From assembly GCA_944391115.1 (NCBI GenBank), contig CALXSJ010000005.1, positions 1 to 64,000 of the forward strand: DNA of 64,000 bases, given 5' to 3'. A program made the position numbers and the translations under genes. Origin of the DNA: an uncultured Victivallales bacterium. Its GTDB lineage: Bacteria > Verrucomicrobiota > Lentisphaeria > Victivallales > UBA1829. Positions within the stretch are counted from its first letter, which is position 1. The number at the start of each line of letters is the position of its first letter. The notes beneath the pieces are model-generated. The model was not told the origin of the DNA, did no database searches, and saw only the letters and a program-made list of their open reading frames with translations. Below, piece after piece: positions 55,469 through 64,000 of this stretch.

Positions 55469-58435
55469 ATGGACTTCAGAATAGAGATTGCCGTAAAAGG
55501 CAAGTGGAGCGACGCGAGAGCGCAGGCCGTCCTCCGTTCGATTAAAAGTTTCACCTCCTCCGACGCCGTGAAGGGCCTCCGGACACGGGACGTGTTCACC
55601 GTCTGCGCGGACATCGACGGAAAACAGGCCGAAGCCATCGCCCGGGAGCTTTCCAATCCCGTCACGCAGGAGTGGCGCATCGGGGAAACCGCGGAACCCG
55701 GATTCGCCTATGACTATCTCGCCGCAATCGGATTCAAACCGGGCGTGACCGACAACGTCGCACGCACCGCTCACGAGGCGATCGGCGACATCATCGGACG
55801 CAAGCTCCGCAAGGATGAAATGGTGTTCAGCTCCATCGAATACCTTTTTCAGGCTCCGTCCCTGACGAAGGAGGAAATCGCCTCCATCGCGCGCGGCATC
55901 CTCGCCAACGAACTCATCGAGACGGTCATGGTTCTCTCCGCGGCCGAAGTGAAGGCAAACGGGATTCCGCTCAACAAGCCGATTGTCAAAGGGACGGAAT
56001 CGGGCATCGTCCGCGAATTCAATCTTGAGGTTTCCGACGAGGAACTCTGCGAGATCAGCCGCAAGGGAATCCTTGCGCTCACCCTTCCGGAGATGAAAGT
56101 CATCCAGAACTACTTCCGCAGCTGCGGAGACCGCGGGAAATACGGACTCTCGAACAACCCGACCGACGTGGAGCTCGAAGTCATTGCGCAGACCTGGTCC
56201 GAGCACTGCAAACACAAAATTTTCGATGCGGAAGTCGATTACGAGGACCTCGACGCGGGAACAAAGGAACACATTGTTTCCCTCTTCAAATCCTATATCA
56301 GGAAAAGCACGTCGGAAATCGCGAAGAAAATCGACTGGCTCGTCTCGGTCTTTTCCGACAACGCCGGCGTCGTGGCGTTCAACGACAAGATCGACCTCGT
56401 CTACAAGGTCGAAACCCACAACAGCCCCTCCGCGCTCGATCCCTACGGCGGCGCGATGACCGGAATCGTCGGCGTCAACCGCGATCCGATGGGCACCGGG
56501 CTCGGCGCGAATCTTCTGGTCAACGTCTGGGGATACTGCCTCGGTTCTCCGTTCACCGATCCGAAGGACGTTCCCGAAGGGCTTCTGCATCCGCGCAGAC
56601 TCCGCGACGGCGTCCACAAGGGCGTCATCGACGGCGGCAACCAGAGCGGCATTCCCTACGGCCTCGGCTGGGAGTGCTTCGACGACCGCTACATCGGAAA
56701 GCCGCTCGTCTACTGCGGCACGCTTGGCACGCTCCCGAAAAAGATCAACGGGCGCAACGGCTGGGAAAAACAGATCGAACCCGGCGATCTGATCGTCATG
56801 ACCGGCGGCCGCATCGGAAAGGACGGCATCCACGGCGCGACCTTCTCCTCCGAAGAGCTGCACAAGGACAGCCCCGTGCAGGCGGTTCAGATCGGCGACC
56901 CGATCACACAGAAGCGCATGGGGGACTTCATGTATGAGGCGCGGGAGAAGAATCTCTACCGTTTCGTCACCGACAACGGCGCGGGCGGACTCTCCTCCAG
57001 CGTCGGGGAGATGGCCTCCATCTGCGGCGGCTGCGTGATGGATCTCAAGAAGGCCCCTCTCAAATACGCCGGCATGCAGCCCTGGGAAATTCTGATTTCC
57101 GAAGCGCAGGAGCGCATGAGTTTCGCCGTCCCGAAGGAGAAGATCGACGAATTTCTGAAACTTGCGGCGGAACGCGACGTGGAAGCCACGGTTCTCGGGG
57201 AATTCACGAACGACGGAAAATTCCGCATTCTCTACGGAGACAGAACCGTCGCCTGCCTCGACATCAAGTTCATGCACGAGGGACTGCCCCGTCTCCATCT
57301 CAGCGCGAAATGGAAGGCTCCGGAATTCCCGGAACCCGATCTCGCGGGACGCGATGCGGAAAAGGATCTTCTTGCACTTCTTGCGAAACTCAACATCTGC
57401 TCCTGCGAATACAAGGCGCGGCAGTATGACCACGAAGTCAAGGGGCTGAGCGTCGTGAAGCCTTTCTTCGGCAAGGCACGTGACGTGCAGGGCGACGCTT
57501 CGGTCTTCATGGTCGAACCGCTCGGAAAAGAGGGTGCGGTGCTCTCCTACGGCATTCTCCCGCGCTACAGCGATATCGACTGCTACCACATGATGGCCTC
57601 CGTGATCGATCTTGCAATCCGCCGCGCCGTCGCGGTCGGAGCCCGCGTGGACATGATCTCCGGACTGGACAACTTCTGCTGGCCGGATCCGGTCCAGAGC
57701 GAAAAGACCCCCGACGGCGAATACAAGATGGCGCAGCTCGTCCGGGCGAACAAGGGGCTTTACGACTACACATGCGCCTTCCAGGTTCCGTGCATTTCCG
57801 GCAAGGACAGTATGAAAAACGACAGCACAAGGGGCGGAAAGAAAATCTCCATTCCCCCGACCGTCCTCTTCAGCACGATCTCCAAGGTGGACGACATTTC
57901 CAAATGCGTCACGCCGGACTTCAAGGAGGCGGGCGACGACGTCTACATGGTCGGCATGACCCTGCCGGAACTCGGCGGAAGCGAATACTTCGATCTCCTC
58001 GGCGCGACTGGAAACAACGTTCCGAAAGTGAATGCGGAAAAGGCGCTCGCGCTTTACAAGGCGATGGAAAAGATGATCCGGGCGGAGATCCCGAGTTCGA
58101 TCATCACGCCCTCGCTCGGCGGCCTCGGTGTCGCGGCGGCGAAGGCCGCGATGGGCGGACGCGTCGGACTTGCTCTCGACCTCTCCAAAGTCCCGCACGA
58201 AGAAGGCATGAGCGATCTTGAGATTCTTTTCTCCGAATCGAACAGCCGTTTCCTGATCAGTTGCAGAAAAGAAAAATCCGCTGCGCTCGAACAGGCGCTT
58301 GCAGGTTTCCCGCTTGCAAAAGTCGGCACAACGACCGCCGAACCCGTTCTCGCGATCAAGGGAGCGGCCACGGACATCAAAGTGCGGATGGAAGCGATGC
58401 TCGACAGCTACAAGAAAACGCTTGCCGGGGTCTGA
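55469..58435 (+). CDS. purL: phosphoribosylformylglycinamidine synthase, PurS-PurL fusion without glutaminase domain
   Basis: 988 aa from the ATG at 55469, with AGGGA and AGG just upstream; the longer frame has no ribosome site. The N-terminal about 170 residues are PurS-like (MDFRIEIAVKGKW, then KPGVTDNVARTAHEAIGDI). Two AIR-synthase-like halves follow: QTWSEHCKHKIF with the catalytic His, KVETHNSPSALDPYGGAMTG, DNGAGGLSSSVGEMA and later CISGKDSMKND. It converts FGAR, ATP and glutamine-derived ammonia to FGAM in purine synthesis. The class I glutaminase domain that extends the E. coli-type enzyme to about 1300 aa is missing, so a separate PurQ is required. Cytoplasmic. Confidence 0.95.
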   Translation: MDFRIEIAVKGKWSDARAQAVLRSIKSFTSSDAVKGLRTRDVFTVCADIDGKQAEAIARELSNPVTQEWRIGETAEPGFAYDYLAAIGFKPGVTDNVARTAHEAIGDIIGRKLRKDEMVFSSIEYLFQAPSLTKEEIASIARGILANELIETVMVLSAAEVKANGIPLNKPIVKGTESGIVREFNLEVSDEELCEISRKGILALTLPEMKVIQNYFRSCGDRGKYGLSNNPTDVELEVIAQTWSEHCKHKIFDAEVDYEDLDAGTKEHIVSLFKSYIRKSTSEIAKKIDWLVSVFSDNAGVVAFNDKIDLVYKVETHNSPSALDPYGGAMTGIVGVNRDPMGTGLGANLLVNVWGYCLGSPFTDPKDVPEGLLHPRRLRDGVHKGVIDGGNQSGIPYGLGWECFDDRYIGKPLVYCGTLGTLPKKINGRNGWEKQIEPGDLIVMTGGRIGKDGIHGATFSSEELHKDSPVQAVQIGDPITQKRMGDFMYEAREKNLYRFVTDNGAGGLSSSVGEMASICGGCVMDLKKAPLKYAGMQPWEILISEAQERMSFAVPKEKIDEFLKLAAERDVEATVLGEFTNDGKFRILYGDRTVACLDIKFMHEGLPRLHLSAKWKAPEFPEPDLAGRDAEKDLLALLAKLNICSCEYKARQYDHEVKGLSVVKPFFGKARDVQGDASVFMVEPLGKEGAVLSYGILPRYSDIDCYHMMASVIDLAIRRAVAVGARVDMISGLDNFCWPDPVQSEKTPDGEYKMAQLVRANKGLYDYTCAFQVPCISGKDSMKNDSTRGGKKISIPPTVLFSTISKVDDISKCVTPDFKEAGDDVYMVGMTLPELGGSEYFDLLGATGNNVPKVNAEKALALYKAMEKMIRAEIPSSIITPSLGGLGVAAAKAAMGGRVGLALDLSKVPHEEGMSDLEILFSESNSRFLISCRKEKSAALEQALAGFPLAKVGTTTAEPVLAIKGAATDIKVRMEAMLDSYKKTLAGV

Positions 58436-58448
58436 TCCGGACTGAGGG

Positions 58449-58482
58449 GAAGCCGTCTCCGGAAACGGGGACGGCTTTTTCC
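58449..58482 (+). terminator. rho-independent terminator after purL
   Basis: AGCCGTCTCC (58451-58460) pairs with GGGGACGGCT (58467-58476) with one G-T pair, followed by TTTT. It separates purL from the antiporter gene. Confidence 0.8.
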
Positions 58483-58524
58483 TGACAAACTGTCCCTGAC
58501 CGCCGCAATCCGCGGGGAACTCTC

Positions 58525-59871
58525 ATGCTTACCGGTTTCTGCACGAATCCCGTTCTGCTTTCAGTCGTCATTCTCCTGGTGTTGTCCGCACTGCGCCTGA
58601 ACGTCGTGTTTTCCATCGTGATCGCCGCGCTTTGCGGCGGCATGCTTGCAGGCATGGACGGTCTGAGCGTAATGAAATCGTTCACCGCCGGACTCGGCAA
58701 CGGAGCGCCGATTGCATTCAACTACGCCATGCTCGGCGCATTTTCCATTGCGATTTCGCGCTCCGGCGTCACGGAGCTCATCGCGCGGGAGCTTTTCAAG
58801 CGGATCGGCGGGGAGGTCACACCGAAAAAACTGTTCGTCTTCAAATATACGCTTCTTCTGATTCTCACGCTGATTTCCATCTCCTCTCAGAATCTGATCC
58901 CGGTGCATATCGCATTCATTCCGGTTCTGATTCCTCCGCTTCTGCCGGTGTTTGAAAAGATCCGTCTCGACCGCCGCGCGGTCGCCTGCATTCTGACCTT
59001 CGGGCTCATTACGCCTTACATGTTCCTGCCGGTCGGATTCGGCAAGATTTACCTGAACACGATTCTGATCGGCAACCTGCATTCAAACGGACTTGCCGTC
59101 GATCCGTCGCTTGCGCCGGGCGCCATGCTGATTCCGGCGCTCGGAATGGTTGCAGGACTCCTGATTGCGGTCTTTTTCTCCTACCGCAAGCCGCGCGACT
59201 ATGCTGCGGCGGAAACAGAAAATGCCGTGGAATCCCAGGAGCCGCGGGAAATCAGACCGCGCAATGTTGCAGCGGGGATTGTCGCAATCGCGGTGGCGCT
59301 GGCGGGACAGCTCTGGCTGGATTCGCTTGTGATCGCCTCGGTGGCGGCGATTCTGGTATTCGTCATTGCGCGCACGATCCGTCTCCGCGACACACAGGAT
59401 GTCTTTACGCACGGAATCAGCCTGATGGGCGGAATCGGCATCGTCATGATCGCGGCAAGCGGTTTTGCGGAAGTCATGAAGGCGACGGGAAGCGTGGACA
59501 CACTGGTGAAAACGGTTTCGGATGCCATTGGAGACTATCGCGGACTCGCTGTGTTCCTGATGCTTGTGATCGGTCTGGTCATCACGATGGGAATCGGCTC
59601 CTCGTTTTCAACCGTGCCGCTGATTGCGGCAATTTACGTTCCGCTCTGCATGAAACTGGGAATTTCTTCCGCCGCGACCATTGCGATTGTCGGCGTCGCA
59701 GGCGCGCTGGGGGATGCGGGATCTCCGGTCTCGGAATCGGTGCTGGGACCGACCGCCGGACTCAATGCGGACGGGCAGCACGACCACATTTACGACTCCG
59801 TGATCCCGACCTTCCTCCATTACAATCTTCCGCTGCTCGCCGCAGGCTGGATCGCAGGAATGTTCCTCTGA
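58525..59871 (+). CDS. Na+/H+ antiporter family membrane protein (NhaC-like)
   Basis: 448 aa with about 11-12 hydrophobic segments, e.g. LLSVVILLVLSALRLNVVFSI, AFSIAISRSGVTELIA, FIPVLIPPLLPVFE and a late conserved loop GDAGSPVSESVLGPTAGLNADGQHDHI. The fold is of the ion-transporter superfamily that includes NhaC and related antiporters; the substrate (sodium/proton or an amino-acid-like anion) is not decided by sequence. GGGGA precedes the ATG. A single gene with no recognisable partner. No convincing promoter was seen in the short gap after the purL terminator. Confidence 0.85.
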   Translation: MLTGFCTNPVLLSVVILLVLSALRLNVVFSIVIAALCGGMLAGMDGLSVMKSFTAGLGNGAPIAFNYAMLGAFSIAISRSGVTELIARELFKRIGGEVTPKKLFVFKYTLLLILTLISISSQNLIPVHIAFIPVLIPPLLPVFEKIRLDRRAVACILTFGLITPYMFLPVGFGKIYLNTILIGNLHSNGLAVDPSLAPGAMLIPALGMVAGLLIAVFFSYRKPRDYAAAETENAVESQEPREIRPRNVAAGIVAIAVALAGQLWLDSLVIASVAAILVFVIARTIRLRDTQDVFTHGISLMGGIGIVMIAASGFAEVMKATGSVDTLVKTVSDAIGDYRGLAVFLMLVIGLVITMGIGSSFSTVPLIAAIYVPLCMKLGISSAATIAIVGVAGALGDAGSPVSESVLGPTAGLNADGQHDHIYDSVIPTFLHYNLPLLAAGWIAGMFL

Positions 59872-60302
59872 GTGATTTTCCCTCTTCCAGCCCCGGTACC
59901 GCGCCACGGGTAAAATCCGCTCCGGAAGGAGGTATGCGTGGAGCGCTTCCGGACAATGACCACGCCTCAGATCTTGCCATGCGCATGACGGGGAATGACC
60001 GTATCATGATGAGGCAGGACACAGAAAAAGTTCCCCCGGCCTCAATCTCAATCCCGTTTTTTCCCGTCATGGAGATGGAGAAAATCCGCTTTGATCCGAA
60101 ATCCTTCCAGAGACACTCTTACGGGATCTGCGTGAAGGACCCACAGGAGCTGAGCCGCGCAACCAACCTGTTCTGCAATCTTTTGAATACGGAATGGCGG
60201 GGAAACCGCCCTTCATGAGAAAAACAGTTCCGGATCGGGGATTGATACGACTCCGCTCCCGAAAAAAAGGATTTTTCTGCCGGGAGCGGAACGGCAAGCG
60301 CC
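59872..60302. other. 431-bp stretch without a supported gene
   Basis: Short open frames of 60-95 codons exist on both strands, but none has a ribosome site, recognisable motifs or convincing codon character. Near the right end (60253-60289) is a perfect 9-bp hairpin downstream of the minus-strand gene that ends at 60303. I see no promoter or repeat otherwise. A decayed gene remnant cannot be excluded. Confidence 0.5.
60253..60289. repeat. perfect 9-bp inverted repeat downstream of the glycosidase-like gene
   Basis: CCGCTCCCG (60253-60261) and CGGGAGCGG (60281-60289) with a 19-nt loop that is A-rich then T-rich. It lies just past the end (60303) of the minus-strand gene and may stabilise or terminate its message, though the T-run is in the loop rather than after the stem. 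Confidence 0.45.
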
Positions 60303-62663
60303 TTATCCGGGAACAATCACATCAAAGCGGAGGAAGGCGCGGTCCTCCTCCAGCTCATTGCGGAACACCAGTTCATACGACTGCGTCCCGCCGTCCGACA
60401 GCTCCGCGGAGAAAAATGAATAGAACGGCTCCCCCAGATGCGTGGCGTAAATTCCGATGGAATGACGTCCGGGAGAGAGATGCCGCCCGAGATCGATCGG
60501 CTCGCTCCGGTCGCCTGTGAAAAGGCTTCTGCCTTCCTTTGTCAGAACCGGGAGGAGCTTGCGGAAGGAACCGTCTTTTTCAAATTCAACCACCCAGGAA
60601 TCATTGTCGTAAAGATCGACCAGAAGCGAATCCTCATAGCCGAAAATGGTCTGAGGAGGCATTTTGACCGTCAGGAACAGCTGCTCCCAGCGGGGCGGAG
60701 ACGAGCGGAGGGTGCGCTGTTCCTCGATTTCCGCAAGCCATTGAACACCTTCATGACGCGGAAGCGGATAGGGTTTCAGGTATTCCGTGAAATCCGGTTC
60801 CTCCTCCGAAAAATAAAACCCGCCGCAGCCATACGGAGCCAGTTCCAGCGCAAGCGTCCCGCCGGAGGAGATTTCCTGCGGGACGCCGGGGGAGTTCCGG
60901 TCCGGAGTCAGGCGGTAACATTTTTTCCCGTCAGGCCGGAACGGCGTGCCGGACCAGTCCGGCGCAATGCTGCATTTTTTCGCGGCGGAGGAAAAATTGG
61001 AGAAGAGGCAGAGTGCCCGGCGCCCGTCCTGTGAAATCATGAGACAGTGCCCGCACTGTGCGTCAACGGGAAAGATTCCGGCGGAATTCCAGTCGTTGAA
61101 GACAGAGAGATCCTTTTCCTCCCGGAGCATTCCCCAGAGCTTCCAGAGCGGGCGGAAGCAGAGATCGTTGACTCCGGGTTCCCGCGGATGGGCGAGACTG
61201 GAGGTGGCGAACTGCGTGCCGAGCGGATTGTGCGGATACTGTCCCGCCGCCGCAAGGAACGGCACCATCCGCTCGGTGGAGTACTCCGGAAATGCGGCGG
61301 TCCACATGGTTCCGCAGGAGACCGCCGCCATGCTGAAATACTCGTGCTCGCGACGCCCGCGGATCAGGAGGCCACGCTCCCCTTCCCCGGAAACATAGCC
61401 GGTGATGAAATTCATTCCCAGAGCGGAATAGGATGGTCCGGTATGGGAGAAAAATACGCCGTCCGGTCCGATCCGTTCGCGCAGTTTCTTCAGATTCATG
61501 TAATGGCGCCGGAAATGAATGCGGCCGTCAATGTACGTTTCATCCGGCGCGGAACTGTGCCCGAAGGGTCCGCCGTAATCCATGTAAAGTCCGTCGAAAT
61601 TCCGCCGGAGAAGGCGGTCGAACCAGGCGCACGAGGTTTCCGTCGCGGAATTCTCGTTTCCGCGGATGTAAAGGGCCAGGCGGATATTGCGTCTGCGGGC
61701 CGCGTCCGCAATCGTGCGGAAACGTTCTTCATTAAAGGGTATGCCGTCATTCTGAAGGTCCAGACGCCAGTTTTCATGCAGCACCAGAACCTGACAGGAG
61801 GCAGCCTCAAGCGCATCCATGACCGTGTCGGAGGGATAGCGTTCGAAATTGTCGAAATAATGATACATGGTCATCGGAGGCAGATGGCGGGTCCGGGGCG
61901 GCGTCTTGATGACCCATCCCCAATGGTTGCGGAACTGGAACGGAAGGTCCTTTTTACGCGCGTCCGCCGTCTGAAAATTCCACTCCAGCACAGGCGAAGC
62001 GTTTTTCCATGCGACCCGGGTCGCGTTTTCCCCCTTTTTTCCGGAAAGCGTCGTGCCGCCTTCCATGAAAAACTCGGCATACAGAGCCTCGCCGCCCTCC
62101 TTGAAACAGTTGAAGGATACAAGCGGCGCGATTTCCTGCGCCGTCATCTCCCGGCCTCGTTCCAGAAAGCGTTTCGGTGAGAGATCCTGAATCATGCTCC
62201 CGTCGAGTTTCGCCGGACGGTGCAGCAGCGCCCAGCGGATGTCGTCGAACCCGGCAAGATCCGTTCCGCAGACGATTCTGAAATCGCGCAGGGCAAATTC
62301 AGGAATCGAGGCAATCAGGAAAAACACGGAACAGAATGCCGTCCCGTCCGGATGGAACTCATAATCAAAACAGGCCTGGAAATCCTCGGCGGCCGTGCCG
62401 GCCGAATCGGTAAAAGCCAGATTGCGGAAGGAGACATAAACCACACCGTCCGATTCGGAAATGACGGGCGCTTCCGCAAGAACCGGCACAATGGTCCGGC
62501 CATCCGACGTCTTCATGCTGAATCCTGTGTCCTCTCCGGCAAGAACCGGAAGTTCCCTGCCGTCAAAAGCCGCGACGGAAACGCTTTCCGGAAGCGGACC
62601 GTGTTTGGCATCGAATACGATTTTCTGATTTCCCGAACGGACAACCCATTTTTTCTCCGGCAT
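60303..62663 (-). CDS. cytoplasmic glycoside-hydrolase-like protein (TIM barrel)
   Basis: 786 aa, no signal peptide. An N-terminal beta domain of about 250 residues is followed by a barrel with MTMYHYFDNFERYPSDTVMD, CQVLVLHENWRL, NIRLALYIRGNENSA, FDGLYMDYGGPFGHSS (an Asp at a strand end, as in retaining glycosidase nucleophiles), VFFSHTGPSYSALG, and C-terminal beta domains. The layout resembles GH36/DUF6259-like enzymes, but the family is not certain. AAGGAAAGGG precedes the ATG and a promoter lies at 62697-62725. Downstream of sugar permease genes on the same strand, it probably hydrolyses the imported oligosaccharide in the cytoplasm. Confidence 0.75.
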   Translation of the reverse strand: MPEKKWVVRSGNQKIVFDAKHGPLPESVSVAAFDGRELPVLAGEDTGFSMKTSDGRTIVPVLAEAPVISESDGVVYVSFRNLAFTDSAGTAAEDFQACFDYEFHPDGTAFCSVFFLIASIPEFALRDFRIVCGTDLAGFDDIRWALLHRPAKLDGSMIQDLSPKRFLERGREMTAQEIAPLVSFNCFKEGGEALYAEFFMEGGTTLSGKKGENATRVAWKNASPVLEWNFQTADARKKDLPFQFRNHWGWVIKTPPRTRHLPPMTMYHYFDNFERYPSDTVMDALEAASCQVLVLHENWRLDLQNDGIPFNEERFRTIADAARRRNIRLALYIRGNENSATETSCAWFDRLLRRNFDGLYMDYGGPFGHSSAPDETYIDGRIHFRRHYMNLKKLRERIGPDGVFFSHTGPSYSALGMNFITGYVSGEGERGLLIRGRREHEYFSMAAVSCGTMWTAAFPEYSTERMVPFLAAAGQYPHNPLGTQFATSSLAHPREPGVNDLCFRPLWKLWGMLREEKDLSVFNDWNSAGIFPVDAQCGHCLMISQDGRRALCLFSNFSSAAKKCSIAPDWSGTPFRPDGKKCYRLTPDRNSPGVPQEISSGGTLALELAPYGCGGFYFSEEEPDFTEYLKPYPLPRHEGVQWLAEIEEQRTLRSSPPRWEQLFLTVKMPPQTIFGYEDSLLVDLYDNDSWVVEFEKDGSFRKLLPVLTKEGRSLFTGDRSEPIDLGRHLSPGRHSIGIYATHLGEPFYSFFSAELSDGGTQSYELVFRNELEEDRAFLRFDVIVPG

Positions 62664-62696
62664 GGCACACCCTTTCCTTCTTTTCCGTTTTACGGT

Positions 62697-62725
62697 ATAG
62701 TAACACGAAACAGGAGCCTTTGCAA
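62697..62725 (-). promoter_or_regulatory. sigma70-like promoter for the glycosidase-like gene
   Basis: On the minus strand TTGCAA (62720-62725), a 17-bp spacer and TACTAT (62697-62702), 34 bp upstream of the ATG at 62663. Confidence 0.6.
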
Positions 62726-62790
62726 TTTTCCGGAGATGTAAAATTCCGTCTTTGGCATGTATCCTGCCGCATGCCGGAGAAGAGCTCCGT

Positions 62791-62829
62791 ACAAAAGAAA
62801 TGCCCCGCGGGCGGGAAGGCTCACGGGGC
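62791..62829 (-). terminator. terminator after the sugar ABC permease genes
   Basis: On the minus strand GCCCCG (62829-62824) pairs with CGGGGC (62807-62802), followed by ATTTCTTTT. It lies 31 nt past the end of the permease gene at 62860 and would separate it from the glycosidase-like gene. Confidence 0.55.
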
Positions 62830-62859
62830 GTTGAGGAAAGATTCAGATGCGGAACGGCG

Positions 62860-63702
62860 TCAGCCTTTCACGCCGCCGAGCATGATTCCCTTGACCAGCT
62901 GCTTCTGCATGAACAGGAAGATCAGGATCATCGGAATGACGCTCATTGTGACAGCCGCCATCAGAAGGTTGGTCTGCTGTCCCTGCGAGGAGTCAAAGGC
63001 AAGCATGCCGATCGGAAGCGTGTAGAGCTCCGGCGACTTGATCATGACCAGAGGCCAGAACATGGAGTTGTAGTTGCCGATGAAGGTGAAGATCGTCAGC
63101 GTCACGATCGCCGGACGGGCCAGAGGAAGAATCACGGTCCAGTAGAGCTGCCACTTGCTGGCGCCGTCAATTTCAGCGGCTTCGTCCAGGGAGCTGGGAA
63201 TGTTCATCATGAACTGGCGGATCAGGAAGGTGCCGAACGCGGAAAACGCCGACGGGAGGATCAGGCCCTGAAGCGTGTTGACCAGTCCGAATGAAATCAT
63301 GTTCTGATAGTTCGGGATCATCATCACAAGAGAAGGCAGCATCATGGTCGCCAGATAAAGCAGAAACACCAGATCGCGCCCCTTCCATTTCAAGCGGGAA
63401 AAGCTGAACGCCGCAAGGCTGCTGGTGAAGACCTGAAGGAACGTCACCCACGCCGCCACCAGAATGCTGTTCCAGTACCAGCGTCCGAACTGCACGCCTT
63501 TCATCGTGAAGACGTCACGGTAGTTTTCCCATTGAAACACGGTCGGGATCCAGGAGTCCAGACCGATCTCCTGCAGTTTTTTCAAGCTTGCCAGAACCAT
63601 CCATGTGAAGGGAAGCACCATCGCCGTCGCGACGAGGGCGAGCACCACGTGAACCAGCAGTAATTTGCAGCCGTCGAGAGAGAATTTCATATTGCCAACC
63701 AT
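62860..63702 (-). CDS. carbohydrate ABC transporter permease, MalG type
   Basis: 280 aa with six membrane segments (the first LLLVHVVLALVATAMVLPFTWMVL) and the type-1 sugar permease EAA loop SLDEAAEIDGASKWQLYWTVILPLARPA. It forms the inner-membrane channel with the MalF-type permease encoded 7 bp upstream, taking up a mono- or oligosaccharide. AAGGACAGG sits before the ATG at 63702; an ATG four codons later (63690) is also possible. The binding protein and ATPase are not in the window. A terminator-like hairpin follows. Confidence 0.93.
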   Translation of the reverse strand: MVGNMKFSLDGCKLLLVHVVLALVATAMVLPFTWMVLASLKKLQEIGLDSWIPTVFQWENYRDVFTMKGVQFGRWYWNSILVAAWVTFLQVFTSSLAAFSFSRLKWKGRDLVFLLYLATMMLPSLVMMIPNYQNMISFGLVNTLQGLILPSAFSAFGTFLIRQFMMNIPSSLDEAAEIDGASKWQLYWTVILPLARPAIVTLTIFTFIGNYNSMFWPLVMIKSPELYTLPIGMLAFDSSQGQQTNLLMAAVTMSVIPMILIFLFMQKQLVKGIMLGGVKG

Positions 63703-63709
63703 CCTGTCC

Positions 63710-64000
63710 TTAATCGTTCGTATACCTGTTGCCGAATTTCCAGTTGAAGAGCGTCACGCAGAAAACCATGATGAACAGCGTCCATGCGACCGCCGAAGCA
63801 TAGCCGAGTCTGCCGCTGTTGAAGCCTTCCGTATAAATATAATACGCAAGAGTCGTGGTCGATCCGGCCGGACCGCCCTGCGTCATTGTCCGCGCGGTTT
63901 CAAATCCGCCCTGAAGTCCGCCCATGATCGACATGACGAGAATGAAAAATGTCACATTGGAGAGCTGCGGCCACGTCACGTTCCAGAAACGCTGGAAGGG
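63710..64000 (-). CDS. carbohydrate ABC transporter permease, MalF type (partial, 5' end outside window)
   Basis: Only the C-terminal 96 residues are in the window; the frame is open to the right edge. The visible part begins PFQRFWNVTWPQLSNVTFF, which is the stretch following the EAA loop, and has two membrane segments (FFILVMSIMGGLQGGF and AVAWTLFIMVFCVTLF) with the typical MTQGGPAGSTTTLAYYIY loop between them. It pairs with the MalG-type permease that starts 7 bp downstream, in the usual malF-malG order. Confidence 0.9.
   Translation of the reverse strand, partial: PFQRFWNVTWPQLSNVTFFILVMSIMGGLQGGFETARTMTQGGPAGSTTTLAYYIYTEGFNSGRLGYASAVAWTLFIMVFCVTLFNWKFGNRYTND

Noticed and set aside
55460-58198. 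912-codon minus-strand frame opposite purL
   Set aside because: purL is unmistakable on the plus strand, and the antisense product has no motif.
59934-60218. 94-codon plus-strand frame in the gap after the antiporter gene
   Set aside because: No ribosome site, no motif and biased composition; not supported as a gene.
1-64000. CRISPR arrays, tRNA or rRNA genes, insertion sequences, prophage
   Set aside because: No regularly spaced repeats, cloverleaf-like or conserved rRNA stretches, transposase, integrase or phage motifs were recognised by reading; a tRNAscan or Rfam search could still find small RNAs.

Overview
This 64 kb window (GC-rich, roughly mid-to-upper 50s percent by eye) looks like a chromosomal segment of a Lentisphaerota bacterium, most likely a Victivallales relative of the gut or anaerobic type. 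The assignment is by inference. It rests on five small pseudopilin-like proteins with an FTLIELL-type N-terminus and an H-X9-DG-like C-terminus, several secreted DUF4838, DUF6067 and LamG glycan-active proteins, many Gfo/Idh/MocA oxidoreductases, LacI, GntR and AraC regulators, and a HydE-type [FeFe]-hydrogenase maturase homologue. No rRNA, tRNA, CRISPR array, insertion sequence or phage gene was recognised.

Layout. 1-3860: pseudopilin plus a large LamG/GH123-like secreted protein. 4021-7382 (minus): a MacA/ATPase/permease tripartite efflux operon. 7522-12314: sugar isomerase, a solitary DppB-type permease, an oxidoreductase, a polysaccharide deacetylase and an unknown secreted protein. 12559-19374: a module of GntR-LacI regulator, two pseudopilins, a secreted GH-like/LamG protein and an oxidoreductase. 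19463-24188: AraC regulator, InaA/Kdo-kinase-like protein, esterase and GH15-like hydrolase. 24334-30484: LacI regulator, pseudopilin, DUF4838-CBM9 protein, PIG-L deacetylase and TPR protein. 30738-38226: LacI regulator, pseudopilin, two paralogous DUF4838 proteins and a secreted protein of unknown function. 38468-42244: oxidoreductase, metallophosphoesterase and a homocysteine methyltransferase/MTHFR fusion. 42278-48427: alpha-2-macroglobulin, AraC regulator and a divergent unknown protein. 48431-59871: mostly housekeeping genes (flavin reductase, Na/Pi cotransporter, tandem class II aldolase, HydE, NadA, PurSL, Na+/H+ antiporter). 60303-64000 (minus): a cytoplasmic glycosidase-like protein downstream of MalG/MalF-type permeases, the latter cut by the window edge.

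The most interesting theme is a repeated gene order: a local sugar-type regulator (LacI or GntR), then one or two pseudopilins, then large secreted glycan-active proteins, then accessory sugar-modifying enzymes. It occurs three times in full, and a fourth copy at the left edge lacks a visible regulator. The two LacI genes and the GntR gene have strong sigma70-like promoters with inverted repeats placed as autoregulatory operators. All five pseudopilins lack the Gly at -1 that prepilin peptidases normally need. I read these as substrate-specific glycan utilisation units, analogous in logic to Bacteroidota PULs, in which a dedicated pseudopilin replaces or assists an outer-membrane delivery or display step. 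This is a hypothesis. No secretion machinery (GspD/E/F, PilD) is visible in the window.

Start codons were moved downstream of the longest open frame wherever a Shine-Dalgarno sequence or signal peptide supported it. Promoters and terminators were found by eye.
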